From assembly GCA_018647265.1 (NCBI GenBank), contig JABGTK010000119.1, forward strand, positions 1 to 59,755: a DNA stretch of 59,755 nt, in the 5' to 3' direction. Under the pieces are notes generated by a model. It saw nothing but the letters and a program-made list of their open reading frames with translations. It was not told where the DNA came from and ran no database searches. Positions 46,183-54,769 of this stretch are shown here, in pieces (position 1 is the first letter of the stretch; the number at the start of each line of letters is the position of its first letter). The position numbers and the translations under genes are program-made. This DNA is from Candidatus Neomarinimicrobiota bacterium (GTDB lineage: Bacteria; Fidelibacterota; Marinisomatia; Marinisomatales; TCS55).

Positions 46183-47574
46183 TTATGATTCTATTTTTTC
46201 GAGTTTTTCTTCTGGTGATTCTTCGATTTCCGTTATTGATTTTTCGGAAGATTCCGCTTGACTCTCTTCTTCTAAGGATCCAGCTAAATCAGGTTCAACT
46301 TCTTCTATTTTTTCTTCAGCCTGATTTGCTTCTACAAATGACTGGACTGCGTTATAAATTTTTTCCAGCGTTGTATCAGCGATACCTTTAATCTCTAGCA
46401 AATTATCTTCTTCTGTATTTAGTAATTCGGATACAGTTGATATTCCGTTTTCACTTAGAGGTTTAACAGCGCGAGCGGGCATATCAGGAATATTAGCCAA
46501 AAGCGCATCCTGCTCATTTTGTTTGCGATCGTATTCTTTTTTACCAAAAGCATCGATTCGATATTCGGTCACTTCTGCAGCAAGATTTACATTTACACCG
46601 CCTCTACCGATGGCAAATTCAAGATCATCATCATCAAAAATTGCAATACAATATTTTCGATCATCATCTATATAAAGGTCCAATGGCTTAGCTGGAGATA
46701 AGGCACGTGAAATTAAAATTTCAGATTGATCACTGTAATTAATAATATCAATCTTTTCATTATTCAATTCTCGAACGATTGCTTGGATTCTACTGCCACG
46801 CATACCAACACAGGCACCAACTGGATCAATACGACGGTCATGAGACTGGACAATAATCTTAGCTCTCTCACCGGGATGTCTTGAAATTGATCGAATATCA
46901 ATAATATTATCTTCAATTTCAGGTACTTCCATTTCAAATAACTTATAAAGGAAATGATTGTCACTTCTTGACACAACAATATCCGGACCGCGAGAAGTAA
47001 TTTCTACTGATTTGATAATGGCGCGGACAGAATCACCGCGACGATACCGTTCTGTTTTAATTTGTTCATTCCTCGGCATCCGTAATTCAGCATGCTCGAT
47101 ATTAACAAAGGTATTATCCCGCTGAACCTGGTGAACCGTACCAATAACAATTTCGCCAACGCGATTGGCGTAATCTTCGTAAATGTATTTTTTCTCCACA
47201 TCCTGCAACCGTTGAGAAAAATATTGTTTGGCCATATTAATAAGACGACGGCCAAAAATCAATGGATTAATAATCTCTACATAAGAATCGCCAATTTCAA
47301 GATCCTCGGCCATTTCGGCATCTATTTTTGCGACTTCTTCTAATGTAATTTCAAAAACTGGATCATCTATATCATCTACAATTGTCTTTTCGACATAAAT
47401 TTCAAATTCACCTTTATCAAGGTTAACAATAACACTGCAATTACTCGCATCGCCTCTTTCTCGTTCTACCATATGCAGGAATAACCCCTCAATGATTGAA
47501 CCGAGTTCTGAACGCTCTACGTTTTTTTCGCGAGCAATTTCTGAAAAAACTTCAATTAATTCTCTATTAACCAA
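46183..47574 (-). CDS. nusA: Transcription termination/antitermination factor NusA
   Basis: NusA of 463 residues from TTG at 47574. The N-terminal domain is NRELIEVFSEIAREKNV. An S1 domain follows (about 130-200), then KH domains with ERAKIIVQSHDRRIDPVGAC and AIFDDDDLEFAIGRGGVNV. A helix-hairpin-helix-like C-terminal repeat (NLLEIKGIADTTLEKI) and an acidic tail end the protein. The frame is open further upstream, but GGAGG four bases before this TTG and the position after the rimP stop support it. It is an RNA polymerase-binding factor. Confidence 0.95.
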   Translation of the reverse strand: MVNRELIEVFSEIAREKNVERSELGSIIEGLFLHMVERERGDASNCSVIVNLDKGEFEIYVEKTIVDDIDDPVFEITLEEVAKIDAEMAEDLEIGDSYVEIINPLIFGRRLINMAKQYFSQRLQDVEKKYIYEDYANRVGEIVIGTVHQVQRDNTFVNIEHAELRMPRNEQIKTERYRRGDSVRAIIKSVEITSRGPDIVVSRSDNHFLYKLFEMEVPEIEDNIIDIRSISRHPGERAKIIVQSHDRRIDPVGACVGMRGSRIQAIVRELNNEKIDIINYSDQSEILISRALSPAKPLDLYIDDDRKYCIAIFDDDDLEFAIGRGGVNVNLAAEVTEYRIDAFGKKEYDRKQNEQDALLANIPDMPARAVKPLSENGISTVSELLNTEEDNLLEIKGIADTTLEKIYNAVQSFVEANQAEEKIEEVEPDLAGSLEEESQAESSEKSITEIEESPEEKLEKIES

Positions 47575-47590
47575 AATGCCTCCAAATGGA

Positions 47591-48019
47591 CTAGAATTTG
47601 ATCTCAACAATTGCCGATTCAATTTCACTGAATTGATACCGACTTTTTACCCCACTTGACGATAGCCCTTCAAAGCTACTATCGTCTACATGACAAATTT
47701 CAACTGAAGCTGCTTCCGATTCACCAATCGTGCGCACTTTGATATTTCTACCTAGATTCTTTTTGAATTGTACCGGATGCTTTAGTGGTGCATCTATTCC
47801 CGGAGTCGTTACCTCAAATTGGCATCCACCAGGATAGGACTCATCTAATAACCCAGAATTCCTGATAGATTTTGCAATCCGTGCCGTAGTCCCTAGGTCC
47901 ACAGGTTTCCCGCCATCGATAATTATTTTAACTGATGACAGGCTATTGTTCTCGACAAAGTCAAGAAAAACCAAGTCTTCCGGAATTAATTCTGCAATCT
48001 TATTTTTCAAACTAATCAT
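47591..48019 (-). CDS. rimP: Ribosome maturation factor RimP
   Basis: RimP of 142 residues, needed for 30S assembly. The N-terminal domain includes LVFLDFVENNSLSSVKIIIDGGKPVDLGTTARIAKSI, and GGCQFEVTTPGIDAPLKHPVQFKKNLGRNI is the family signature. The C-terminal SH3-like domain is short. It begins the rimP-nusA-infB-rbfA-truB-ribF-rpsO-pnp run and lies just downstream of a terminator hairpin. Confidence 0.94.
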   Translation of the reverse strand: MISLKNKIAELIPEDLVFLDFVENNSLSSVKIIIDGGKPVDLGTTARIAKSIRNSGLLDESYPGGCQFEVTTPGIDAPLKHPVQFKKNLGRNIKVRTIGESEAASVEICHVDDSSFEGLSSSGVKSRYQFSEIESAIVEIKF

Positions 48020-48032
48020 GTCTAATTAATAG

Positions 48033-48058
48033 AAAAGTGGGTCGGGCAACCCACTTTT
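48033..48058 (-). terminator. Hairpin terminator between the TPR gene and rimP
   Basis: AAAAGTGGGT (48033-48042) pairs perfectly with ACCCACTTTT (48049-48058) around a CGGGCA loop. On the minus strand it is followed by an AT-rich tract. The loop is complementary to GCCCGG at 48061-48066, so an alternative or pseudoknotted structure is possible. It ends the upstream TPR transcript or attenuates entry into rimP. Confidence 0.75.
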
Positions 48059-48103
48059 CAGCCCGGAAAGATACATATTATTAAACCGCTATCAAAGACT
48101 AAT

Positions 48104-48790
48104 TCAGTCTTCCTCCCCTGTATTAACTTTACCCATAATCTCATTAGCTTTTTGTTTTAAAGTTTGATTTTGATCAAAATTTTTCAATATTGTTTCAACC
48201 AACTTCATTGCGCCCCTACTATCATAATTGGCTATTAACAGATTTGCTAGTTTTAAAGACGCCCAAGCTTCTTCCTCTTGGGAATTGGCATTAACCAATG
48301 CCATCCTTTGGTATCGAATGGCATTGGTTAAATCATCATTTGATTGATAGATATTGACCAATGCTTCATAGGTAGATCCTGTCAGTAAAACATTTTCCCC
48401 CTTCTTTGCAAATCGCTCTAAATGGGGCAAAGCTAAATCGTACTCACCATTATCAAAATGAATTCGTCCTAAATAGAAACTGGCGTTCTTACCAGAATTG
48501 GTGCTACCGTATTCATCAACCAATTCCTGCAAATGGATCTTAGCATTGTCGTTATCACCTAAGTCTACAAACACCATAACCTTACTCATCACATTCTCGG
48601 CAACTTTACGGTTTGAAGAGTGATTGTTTGTATACAAATATCCCAACAGAACAATACCCACCAGGACGATAGCCCCACGAGTATAAATCTGTTTCTTCTC
48701 TACAAGGTGTTCACGCAAAGAGAAGATACTTTCAAGGAATGGGTCCCTCTGAATCTCTTTTCTTAATATTTTTCTTTTTGGTTTTAACAT
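48104..48790 (-). CDS. Membrane-anchored TPR protein (YfgM-like layout)
   Basis: A 228-residue protein with a basic cytoplasmic N-terminus, a single membrane helix (GAIVLVGIVLLGYLYT, about 41-56) and TPR repeats on the far side. Repeats are seen in HLQELVDEYGSTNSGKNASFYLGRIHFDNGEYDLALPHLERF and in the following helices. The layout recalls YfgM, an inner-membrane protein of the periplasmic chaperone network, but the sequence is too degenerate for a firm name. It follows tRNA-Arg(CCT). Confidence 0.75.
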   Translation of the reverse strand: MLKPKRKILRKEIQRDPFLESIFSLREHLVEKKQIYTRGAIVLVGIVLLGYLYTNNHSSNRKVAENVMSKVMVFVDLGDNDNAKIHLQELVDEYGSTNSGKNASFYLGRIHFDNGEYDLALPHLERFAKKGENVLLTGSTYEALVNIYQSNDDLTNAIRYQRMALVNANSQEEEAWASLKLANLLIANYDSRGAMKLVETILKNFDQNQTLKQKANEIMGKVNTGEED

Positions 48791-48875
48791 TGTTTCTCCG
48801 TATCTCGAATTCCCAACCCGTTTCTTTCACTAGGCTTTGAATCTAAGAAATTATATTTATTGTTGAATTATTTTG

Positions 48876-48947
48876 TACCCCCGACTGGAGTCGAACCAGT
48901 ATCTAATCCTTAGGAGGGATCTATTCTATCCATTGAACTACAGGGGC
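48876..48947 (-). tRNA. tRNA-Arg(CCT)
   Basis: On the minus strand the acceptor GCCCCTG pairs with CGGGGGT (G-U pairs at two positions). The anticodon stem GATCC/GGATT encloses loop CTCCTAA, giving anticodon CCT. The T arm is ACTGGTTCGACTCCAGT. It reads arginine codon AGG. Discriminator A; CCA not encoded. Confidence 0.92.
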
Positions 48948-49003
48948 AGACAGGGAAATTACTTCCTAGAGTGAATTGGGGAAAAGGAAGAAAAAGGGAA
49001 ATT

Positions 49004-50008
49004 CTATGGTTTATTTCGTTCGTGGATCAAATCACGGGTCATAAGTTGAGTAACTATCTTTTTTGGATCTTTGCCATTAAATAAAATTTGATACACCCCT
49101 TCCGAGATGGGCATTTCAACATCAAATTTTTCCGAAAGATCGTGTACAGATTGGGTTGTTTTCACCCCTTCTGCAACCATATCCATTTCTTCTAAAATAG
49201 AACCCAAGGATTTACCCTCACCAATTTTCTCACCTACAAACCGATTTCTGCTATGACGACTCAAGCACGTGGCGATCAAATCGCCAATGCCGCTCAATCC
49301 CGAAAAAGTATCCGGGTTGGCGCCCATTTTAATTCCGAGTCGTGTAATCTCAGCAATGCCACGCGTAAGTAATGCCGCCTTGGTGTTATCCCCAAATCCG
49401 ATACCATCACATATCCCAGCTGCAATCGCAATCACATTTTTTAATGAGCCGCCTAATTCAACGCCACGAATGTCATGATTAGTGTAAACTCTCAGAATTT
49501 GAGAAGAAAATATTGTTTGTATAAATTCAGCCGATCTATTTGAAATAGATGCAGATACTAGCGTTGTAGGATGACCGTCAATGACCTCTTCTGCATGGCT
49601 AGGTCCATATAGAGAAACTATATATTCCAATTTATGGCCCGATGCATCGCTGATTACTTCACTCATTGTCTCCAATGTGCCGTTTTCTACACCCTTGGCA
49701 ACGTTTACTATTACTGCATCATCTGGAATATGGCCCCTTGCTTTCTCAATTATATCGCGAACTGCATGGGATGGAACTGCTACAACAACGCATTCAGCGC
49801 TGGTGAGGCATGATTTTAAATCTGCATCAAATTTAATATTTGGTTTGAATGTAAAGTCTTTAAGGCGGGGATGCTTTCTGGACAATGCCATTTTTGCAAC
49901 AGCATCTCTTTTGTAATGCCATGCTTTTACTTCATGATTATTTTCAGCCAATCCTTGGGCTAACGCACTTCCCCAAGTGCCACATCCCAATAGCGATATT
50001 TTTGCCAT
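49004..50008 (-). CDS. gpsA: NAD(P)-dependent glycerol-3-phosphate dehydrogenase
   Basis: A 334-residue cytosolic enzyme reducing dihydroxyacetone phosphate to sn-glycerol 3-phosphate for phospholipid synthesis. The nucleotide motif is KISLLGCGTWGSALA. Other signatures are VNVAKGVENGTLETMSEV, GPSHAEEV and the catalytic-lysine region ELGGSLKNVIAIAAGICDG. SGIGDLIATCLSRHSRN completes it. The ATG at 50008 is preferred; a TTG two codons earlier overlaps the acyl-CoA synthetase stop. It follows that gene directly, linking two steps of lipid metabolism. Confidence 0.96.
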   Translation of the reverse strand: MAKISLLGCGTWGSALAQGLAENNHEVKAWHYKRDAVAKMALSRKHPRLKDFTFKPNIKFDADLKSCLTSAECVVVAVPSHAVRDIIEKARGHIPDDAVIVNVAKGVENGTLETMSEVISDASGHKLEYIVSLYGPSHAEEVIDGHPTTLVSASISNRSAEFIQTIFSSQILRVYTNHDIRGVELGGSLKNVIAIAAGICDGIGFGDNTKAALLTRGIAEITRLGIKMGANPDTFSGLSGIGDLIATCLSRHSRNRFVGEKIGEGKSLGSILEEMDMVAEGVKTTQSVHDLSEKFDVEMPISEGVYQILFNGKDPKKIVTQLMTRDLIHERNKP

Positions 50009-50010
50009 AT

Positions 50011-51786
50011 TCAATCCGTATACATAGTCTCGATTACACTAGACCAATTTTCCCTGATTTGAATACGGCGAATTTTAAGAGTAGGAGTTAATTCACCATC
50101 ATCAATGGTGAAATCACGCGGTAGAATTGAGAACTTTTTAAGCTGCTCTGGGTTAGAGAATTGCCCGTTCAATTCATCCACTTGGGATTGTATTTCATCG
50201 AAAATATCTTCACTTTTAGTAAAATCAGACAAAGTATGCCCCCCCTCTTCTAAAAGTTTTATTTGCTCAATTGGATCTTTTGGTATTTTATGTGCCTCAA
50301 TTCCAATTTTATCTCGAAGAATCACACCAATGTCAAGTGTAAATAAAGCTGAACAATACTTCCTACCGTCCCCAACTAAAAAGCATTGAGAAACCAATGG
50401 AATTGATTTCATTGTTTCTTCGATAACAAGGGGGGCAATATTTTTTCCACCTGAACTTACGTATATTTCTTTTTTCCGTCCCGTGATTTTAAGATATCCT
50501 TCTGAATCAATCTCACCAACATCGCCAGTATAAAGCCAGCCATCAATAATGGTTTCGTTAGTCGCTACTTCATTTTTATAATAGCCTTTCATGACGTGAT
50601 CACCGCGCATTAAAACTTCACCATCTTCAGCCACGGCAATTTCTGTTCCAGGAATTGCTTTACCTACAGTGCCAATCTTGTTATGTTCACTCCAATTAAT
50701 AGTGGATCCGGCAGAATTCTCCGTCATACCGTAACCTTCAAATAGTGGTATTCCTAGGGATTGGAAAAGAACTAAAATATTTGGATTTATAGGTGCTGCA
50801 CCAGAGATTAAAAACCGTGTTTCTGTAAACCCAATCGCTTCCTTAAGTTTGCCTTTTAAGAGCTTAGAAAGTCCGGGAACCTTTAAACCATACTTAAGAA
50901 TAGCTTTTCCATCGATTACTGATTTCAAGGTGGAATATATTTTTTCATAAATCCGTGGTACGCCAATGAATAAATGTGGCTTAACCTCTTTTGCATAGTC
51001 CACTACATAAAGTGGATTATCACAAATATAAAGATGAAGTCCGTTGTGTATCCAGTAATTGATATCAACAAATTGACCAAATACATGGGCCAGGGGTAAC
51101 CAGGACAAGTACCTCTCCCCTTGATAGAACTTGAATGTTGAAACACTGGCTGCAATTTCAAATGTCCAATTTTTATGTGTTAATTCAACCCCTTTTGGAT
51201 TCCCCGTTGTTCCGGATGTGTAAATCAAACAGGCGGTGTTATTTTCATCAACTTGACTGAGTCTTTCTTTCACATTATTTTCGGAGACACCCTTACCTTT
51301 AGCAATAAAATCATCCCAAGAAACAACTTTTTCATGACTTATCATTTCAATGCCATCCATCAATACGACCGTTTCAACTTTTTCGAGATTATCCAAAATT
51401 TTATGGATACGGTGGTTCGGCATTCTCTTCTTGTCATCATTATCCCCTGGATTATTCCCAACAAACACGATTTTAGAATCTGAATTGCCAACGATCCACT
51501 CTACCTCTTTTGATGAACAGGTATGATATACACCTACAGCAGCACCCCCAACCGCTTGGACCCCCAAATATGCGCCAAACCATTCTTTTCTATTATAACT
51601 ATAAATACTGATTTTATCATTAGATTCAAGCCCAAGAGCCAAAAGAGATTTGGAAATATCCATAACATCTGCACTCAATTCGGACCAATTATTAGAGTAC
51701 CAATTTCCATCAGAATCTCTGACGGAAATTGCCGGTTCTGTCGCAAAGTCTTTTGCATTTTGAAAAAGTATTTTTGGTGTTATCAT
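50011..51786 (-). CDS. Long-chain acyl-CoA synthetase (AMP-forming)
   Basis: A 591-residue ANL-superfamily ligase that activates fatty acids to acyl-CoA. The P-loop-like LIYTSGTTGNPKGVELTHKN, the ATP-binding GYGMTENSAGSTINW, the adenylation motif GWLYTGDVGEID and the hinge GRKKEIYVSSGGKNIAP are all present. The C-terminal domain is of the LACS type found in long-chain enzymes (VSQCFLVGDGRKYCSALFTLD). Chain-length preference is unknown. It is followed by gpsA. Confidence 0.95.
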   Translation of the reverse strand: MITPKILFQNAKDFATEPAISVRDSDGNWYSNNWSELSADVMDISKSLLALGLESNDKISIYSYNRKEWFGAYLGVQAVGGAAVGVYHTCSSKEVEWIVGNSDSKIVFVGNNPGDNDDKKRMPNHRIHKILDNLEKVETVVLMDGIEMISHEKVVSWDDFIAKGKGVSENNVKERLSQVDENNTACLIYTSGTTGNPKGVELTHKNWTFEIAASVSTFKFYQGERYLSWLPLAHVFGQFVDINYWIHNGLHLYICDNPLYVVDYAKEVKPHLFIGVPRIYEKIYSTLKSVIDGKAILKYGLKVPGLSKLLKGKLKEAIGFTETRFLISGAAPINPNILVLFQSLGIPLFEGYGMTENSAGSTINWSEHNKIGTVGKAIPGTEIAVAEDGEVLMRGDHVMKGYYKNEVATNETIIDGWLYTGDVGEIDSEGYLKITGRKKEIYVSSGGKNIAPLVIEETMKSIPLVSQCFLVGDGRKYCSALFTLDIGVILRDKIGIEAHKIPKDPIEQIKLLEEGGHTLSDFTKSEDIFDEIQSQVDELNGQFSNPEQLKKFSILPRDFTIDDGELTPTLKIRRIQIRENWSSVIETMYTD

Positions 51787-51946
51787 TATTATTCCTTTGA
51801 TTGTTAAAAAATCAAGTGTTCGCTAATTATTTATCTTAATTGTCTTTTGCGAATTTAATCTAAAAATATTCACATATCAATTCTATGACCTTGACTGGCA
51901 ATTAAGAAACTTAATAAATTTTGGTATCCTATAATACCCTATTTAT

Positions 51947-52028
51947 GCCGGGGTGGCGGAATTGGTAGACGCGCGCGACTCAAACTCGCGTATCGAAAGG
52001 TGTGGGGGTTCGAGTCCCCCCTCCGGCA
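51947..52028 (+). tRNA. tRNA-Leu(CAA)
   Basis: A class II tRNA with a long variable arm (TATCGAAAGGTG). The acceptor GCCGGGG pairs with CTCCGGC, the D arm contains GGAATTGGTAGACG, the anticodon stem is CGCGA/TCGCG with loop CTCAAAC, and the T arm is GGGGGTTCGAGTCCCCC. Anticodon CAA reads leucine codon UUG. It is the only RNA gene on the plus strand in the right half. Flanking 51787-51946 and 52029-52155 hold no recognisable gene. Confidence 0.94.
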
Positions 52029-52155
52029 CATATTTCACGTTTTTTATTCCTATTTTATCCATATAAAATATAGCTTGCATTACATTGATTAAACTTTTAC
52101 TTTAACCTATCAAGGTGCTGGCTTGGTACCTTTGGTATGTGGAAGGGGTAGAAGT

Positions 52156-52527
52156 TCACTCAGGTCCGAGGTCTTTGTGAACTCTACCCCATTTTCTTTT
52201 TAATACAAGTTCATCAAAAGCTTTAAGTGGTATATTTTTATTCTCATACTTCATTAGGAATGACTCAATAGAATCAACATCAACCCACTGATTAATAGAT
52301 GTATTATTTTCTTCTAACCGTTGAGTGGCAACTCTTATCCCATAGCGCACCGCATCCAACTTTTTTAATCCAATGTTTTGATAAATTCCCGTAAGCTGCA
52401 AAAACACCTTCATGCATTGCCTCCTAGGTACATGACCAATATGTTTCCATAGAATTTCCCATTCTTTGTGGGCCTTTTTATATTGATTATCATTAAAATA
52501 ATCAATGCCCTTATAAAATATTGTCAT
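52156..52527 (-). CDS. DUF309 family protein
   Basis: About 123 residues from ATG 52527. The central pattern YFNDNQYKKAHKEWEILWKH matches DUF309, an all-helical family of unknown function with an AHExWE-like signature. The reading frame stays open to 52596, but that extension runs through the terminator hairpin of the upstream gene, so the start must lie downstream of it. An ATG at 52548 falls in the terminator's T-rich tail and is less likely. No partner gene is evident. Confidence 0.78.
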   Translation of the reverse strand: MTIFYKGIDYFNDNQYKKAHKEWEILWKHIGHVPRRQCMKVFLQLTGIYQNIGLKKLDAVRYGIRVATQRLEENNTSINQWVDVDSIESFLMKYENKNIPLKAFDELVLKRKWGRVHKDLGPE

Positions 52528-52550
52528 TTCTTTTTGGGATTTAAGCATAA

Positions 52551-52587
52551 AATAAAAAAGGGCCATCCCAACATTGGGACAACCCTT
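52551..52587 (-). terminator. Rho-independent terminator after the coiled-coil gene pair
   Basis: On the minus strand AAGGG..TCCCA pairs with TGGGA..CCCTT (interrupted stem, 52558-52587), followed by TTTTTTATTTT. It ends the transcript containing the coiled-coil proteins at 52617-53480 and separates them from the DUF309 gene. Confidence 0.85.
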
Positions 52588-52616
52588 CTCCTTCAAATGT
52601 CATGGATAATTAGTAA

Positions 52617-53123
52617 TTAACGCTTTTTACTTTTACCTTTTTCATCTTCTTTAGGTTTATGCCATTCTTTCACCTCGTTTTGCAACTGGGTTAAGTTTTG
52701 CTCTAAGTCAGAAAATTTACGTCTAGTTTGACGGCGTTGACTGTCAAATGAGTCCTGAATATCGAGGATATCGCTATTAATACGATCAATCTTATTATCT
52801 GTATTGCGACTAAATTCATCAAGATTGTATTGAACTTCATCGATTTTATCAGACAATTCAGCAGCCGTCGTGTGAATGAGATTTGTGTTTGCAATAATAT
52901 CCTGCTGTGCTTTTCGAATATGCTTTCCACGTCCTTCGAAACGTAAGTTTAAATTTCGCAAATCTTCTCGGAATTCTTTATCGATCACATCCACATGTTC
53001 ATTATCATTTTGATTCAGAACATCCATTCTTGATTTCATATCATCGGCCATCCATTGAAAATAACCGCCTGCGGCTACCAAAATAATAAGTAGCCCAAAA
53101 ATAATTTTATCTTTAACGTTCAT
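52617..53123 (-). CDS. Membrane-anchored coiled-coil protein
   Basis: A 168-residue protein of unknown function. One N-terminal helix (IIFGLLIILVAAGGYFQW) is followed by about 120 residues of continuous heptad-like coiled coil rich in Asp, Asn, Arg and Gln (for example DKIDEVQYNLDEFSRNTDNKIDRIN). A highly basic tail ends in KGKSKKR. There is no enzymatic motif. It is likely anchored in the inner membrane with the coil outside or as a spacer. The adjacent upstream gene also encodes a charged coiled-coil protein, and both end before a common terminator. Confidence 0.7.
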   Translation of the reverse strand: MNVKDKIIFGLLIILVAAGGYFQWMADDMKSRMDVLNQNDNEHVDVIDKEFREDLRNLNLRFEGRGKHIRKAQQDIIANTNLIHTTAAELSDKIDEVQYNLDEFSRNTDNKIDRINSDILDIQDSFDSQRRQTRRKFSDLEQNLTQLQNEVKEWHKPKEDEKGKSKKR

Positions 53124-53141
53124 CGTGTCCTCTTTTAGTCG

Positions 53142-53480
53142 TTAACTAATACCCTCTAACCGCTTTTCCCATTCACTGAGTTCTCTTGGTTCCTCCACGT
53201 CATCTGAACTTTCTTGCTCAGTTGGCGCTTCTTCAGCTTTGGGCATTGCACCAGCTTTAATTTGCTGGATCAATTTCTCTTTTTCTGCTGAGCTCTTTTT
53301 AAGGGAGCCCATCAATTCATCCACTTCTTTATTGAAATCATCAACTGTCGCTTCTAGTCTGGACATCAACTCATCCAGTAGCGATTGACCATAGGATGCA
53401 TTAATACCATCCAACAAATCATCCAGTTTTGATTGGAGATACCCTTCGCGGGCTTCCTTCTTTGCGAAATCTATACTCAT
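53142..53480 (-). CDS. Small acidic coiled-coil protein
   Basis: A 112-residue soluble, mostly helical protein of unknown function. Residues 1-75 form long amphipathic helices (LQSKLDDLLDGI, LLDELMSRLEATVDDFNKEVDELM). An acidic, proline-containing tail ends in ELSEWEKRLEGIS. It precedes the membrane-anchored coiled-coil gene by 18 bp, so the two are probably partners in one operon. Confidence 0.68.
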   Translation of the reverse strand: MSIDFAKKEAREGYLQSKLDDLLDGINASYGQSLLDELMSRLEATVDDFNKEVDELMGSLKKSSAEKEKLIQQIKAGAMPKAEEAPTEQESSDDVEEPRELSEWEKRLEGIS

Positions 53481-53583
53481 AAAGTGAACTTCAAATTAAC
53501 GACGGTTAGTAAAATTTTGAATACGAAATTAACACAGTTTTATTTTAATAAAATGGGATTTTATTAACTGATTTTTATTCGAT

Positions 53584-54024
53584 TTATTTTTTCTGCTTTA
53601 AAGCGTTATGAATCGGGACGAATATCTTTTTTTGTAGACTATATGGCATGTTGGGTTCAGATTGAATCTCAATAAATCCACTTCCTCCGACACTTGACTC
53701 AGAACTCCGACTAAAAATGCTACGCTCTGCTGCTATATGAACTTCAACGCGATCGGTAATCTGAACATAGACAACGTAGTCATAGCGCATAAAGGCCCGT
53801 TTTAACTTTACAGGTTTAGTCACTAACATATGTGATTCCGGCCCATAGATATCTATTTCGTAATCGAGTTGGTTGAGAATTTTTCGACATTGTTCAAGCA
53901 CGTCTGATTTTGGAGTTGAGTACTGGTATTCTCTGACCATCCTAGGTGGATGAGTACATTGGGTTAAAGTGAATAACAGAAATAAGTACACTGCCAGTCT
54001 AAATAAACTGGGGAACGGGATCAA
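53584..54024 (-). CDS. Putative lipoprotein of unknown function
   Basis: A 146-residue protein with a lipoprotein-type signal (LAVYLFLLFTLTQC). An alpha/beta domain without a recognised family follows. Strands such as YDYVVYVQITDRVEVHIAAE and a serine/glycine-rich loop (SRSSESSVGGSG) are visible. The start is TTG at 54024, overlapping the stop of the upstream gene as TTGA, so translation is coupled. Both genes likely act together in the envelope. Confidence 0.62.
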   Translation of the reverse strand: MIPFPSLFRLAVYLFLLFTLTQCTHPPRMVREYQYSTPKSDVLEQCRKILNQLDYEIDIYGPESHMLVTKPVKLKRAFMRYDYVVYVQITDRVEVHIAAERSIFSRSSESSVGGSGFIEIQSEPNMPYSLQKKIFVPIHNALKQKK

Positions 54025-54719
54025 TAGATGTCGAAAATAGACGGAATGACTTCCGGGGCAGGTGATAGTTGGGATGAATGCATATAGTCTGGGTTATAAT
54101 AAACCAACTTTAATTGGCTGAAATTCCCTGAAAAAATGGACAAATCTGATTTTGGCAACAAAACTGATGAATTCAATAGCAATTCGATGATCGCAGGTCT
54201 AACGGACCATGTTGATCTGTAAAATGCATTGGCAAATTTCTGCTCCAATATATTGGAATATGAACCAGAGGGTCCAGATTCTTTTTGATTCATTTTTTCC
54301 GGAGGACCGTATACTGCAGAAATGTTTTTCTCCAATCTTCTGAAATCAGACAATTGAGCTTCTATATTTTTCCTTTGAATTACAAAATCAATTTCCACTT
54401 TCCAAAATCCACTATCGGCAAAAAAGTAGGTTACTGTGACAGAATCGGGACCCAAGTGGCCCAAGAATGATTTGCTAACAGCTAAGCTGTCGCCATTAGC
54501 AATTTCTGCAAAAGTCGTGGGTATTTGAGACTCTTTCAGGTTTCCCCATGGAAATCCCTTATACCCTGAATCCAAACCCATTGGAATCGGTATGCTTGAT
54601 GTATCTATCGCCGAAACTTCAGGATTAATTACTACAGTTGTATCCGCAACTTCTTCTTGCGCTACTGCAATAGAAAAAATTATGATGATTGAAATTATAG
54701 TTTTCATTTTGATTAACAT
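54021..54719 (-). CDS. Exported protein of unknown function
   Basis: A 232-residue protein with an N-terminal signal peptide (IISIIIIFSIAVAQ) and a mature domain containing SGYKGFPWGNLKES. A C-terminal beta-rich half follows. The GYKGFPWG segment resembles the start of small secreted domains seen in several Gram-negative exported proteins, but no family name is secure. Two in-frame ATG codons (54719, 54707) both keep the signal. Its TGA overlaps the TTG start of the lipoprotein gene. Confidence 0.62.
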   Translation of the reverse strand: MLIKMKTIISIIIIFSIAVAQEEVADTTVVINPEVSAIDTSSIPIPMGLDSGYKGFPWGNLKESQIPTTFAEIANGDSLAVSKSFLGHLGPDSVTVTYFFADSGFWKVEIDFVIQRKNIEAQLSDFRRLEKNISAVYGPPEKMNQKESGPSGSYSNILEQKFANAFYRSTWSVRPAIIELLLNSSVLLPKSDLSIFSGNFSQLKLVYYNPDYMHSSQLSPAPEVIPSIFDIY

Positions 54720-54769
54720 GCTTCTTTTACCGATCCAAACTACATTACAGAATTTTTGCCAGTCAAGTC

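Noticed and set aside
52029-52155. Short inverted repeat AAGGT...ACCTT near 52110 as a terminator for the DUF309 gene
   Set aside because: The stem is only five base pairs with a large loop and no clean T-run, so it was not annotated.
52528-52596. Longer N-terminus for the DUF309 protein
   Set aside because: The extra codons coincide with the terminator hairpin of the upstream gene and have no family counterpart.
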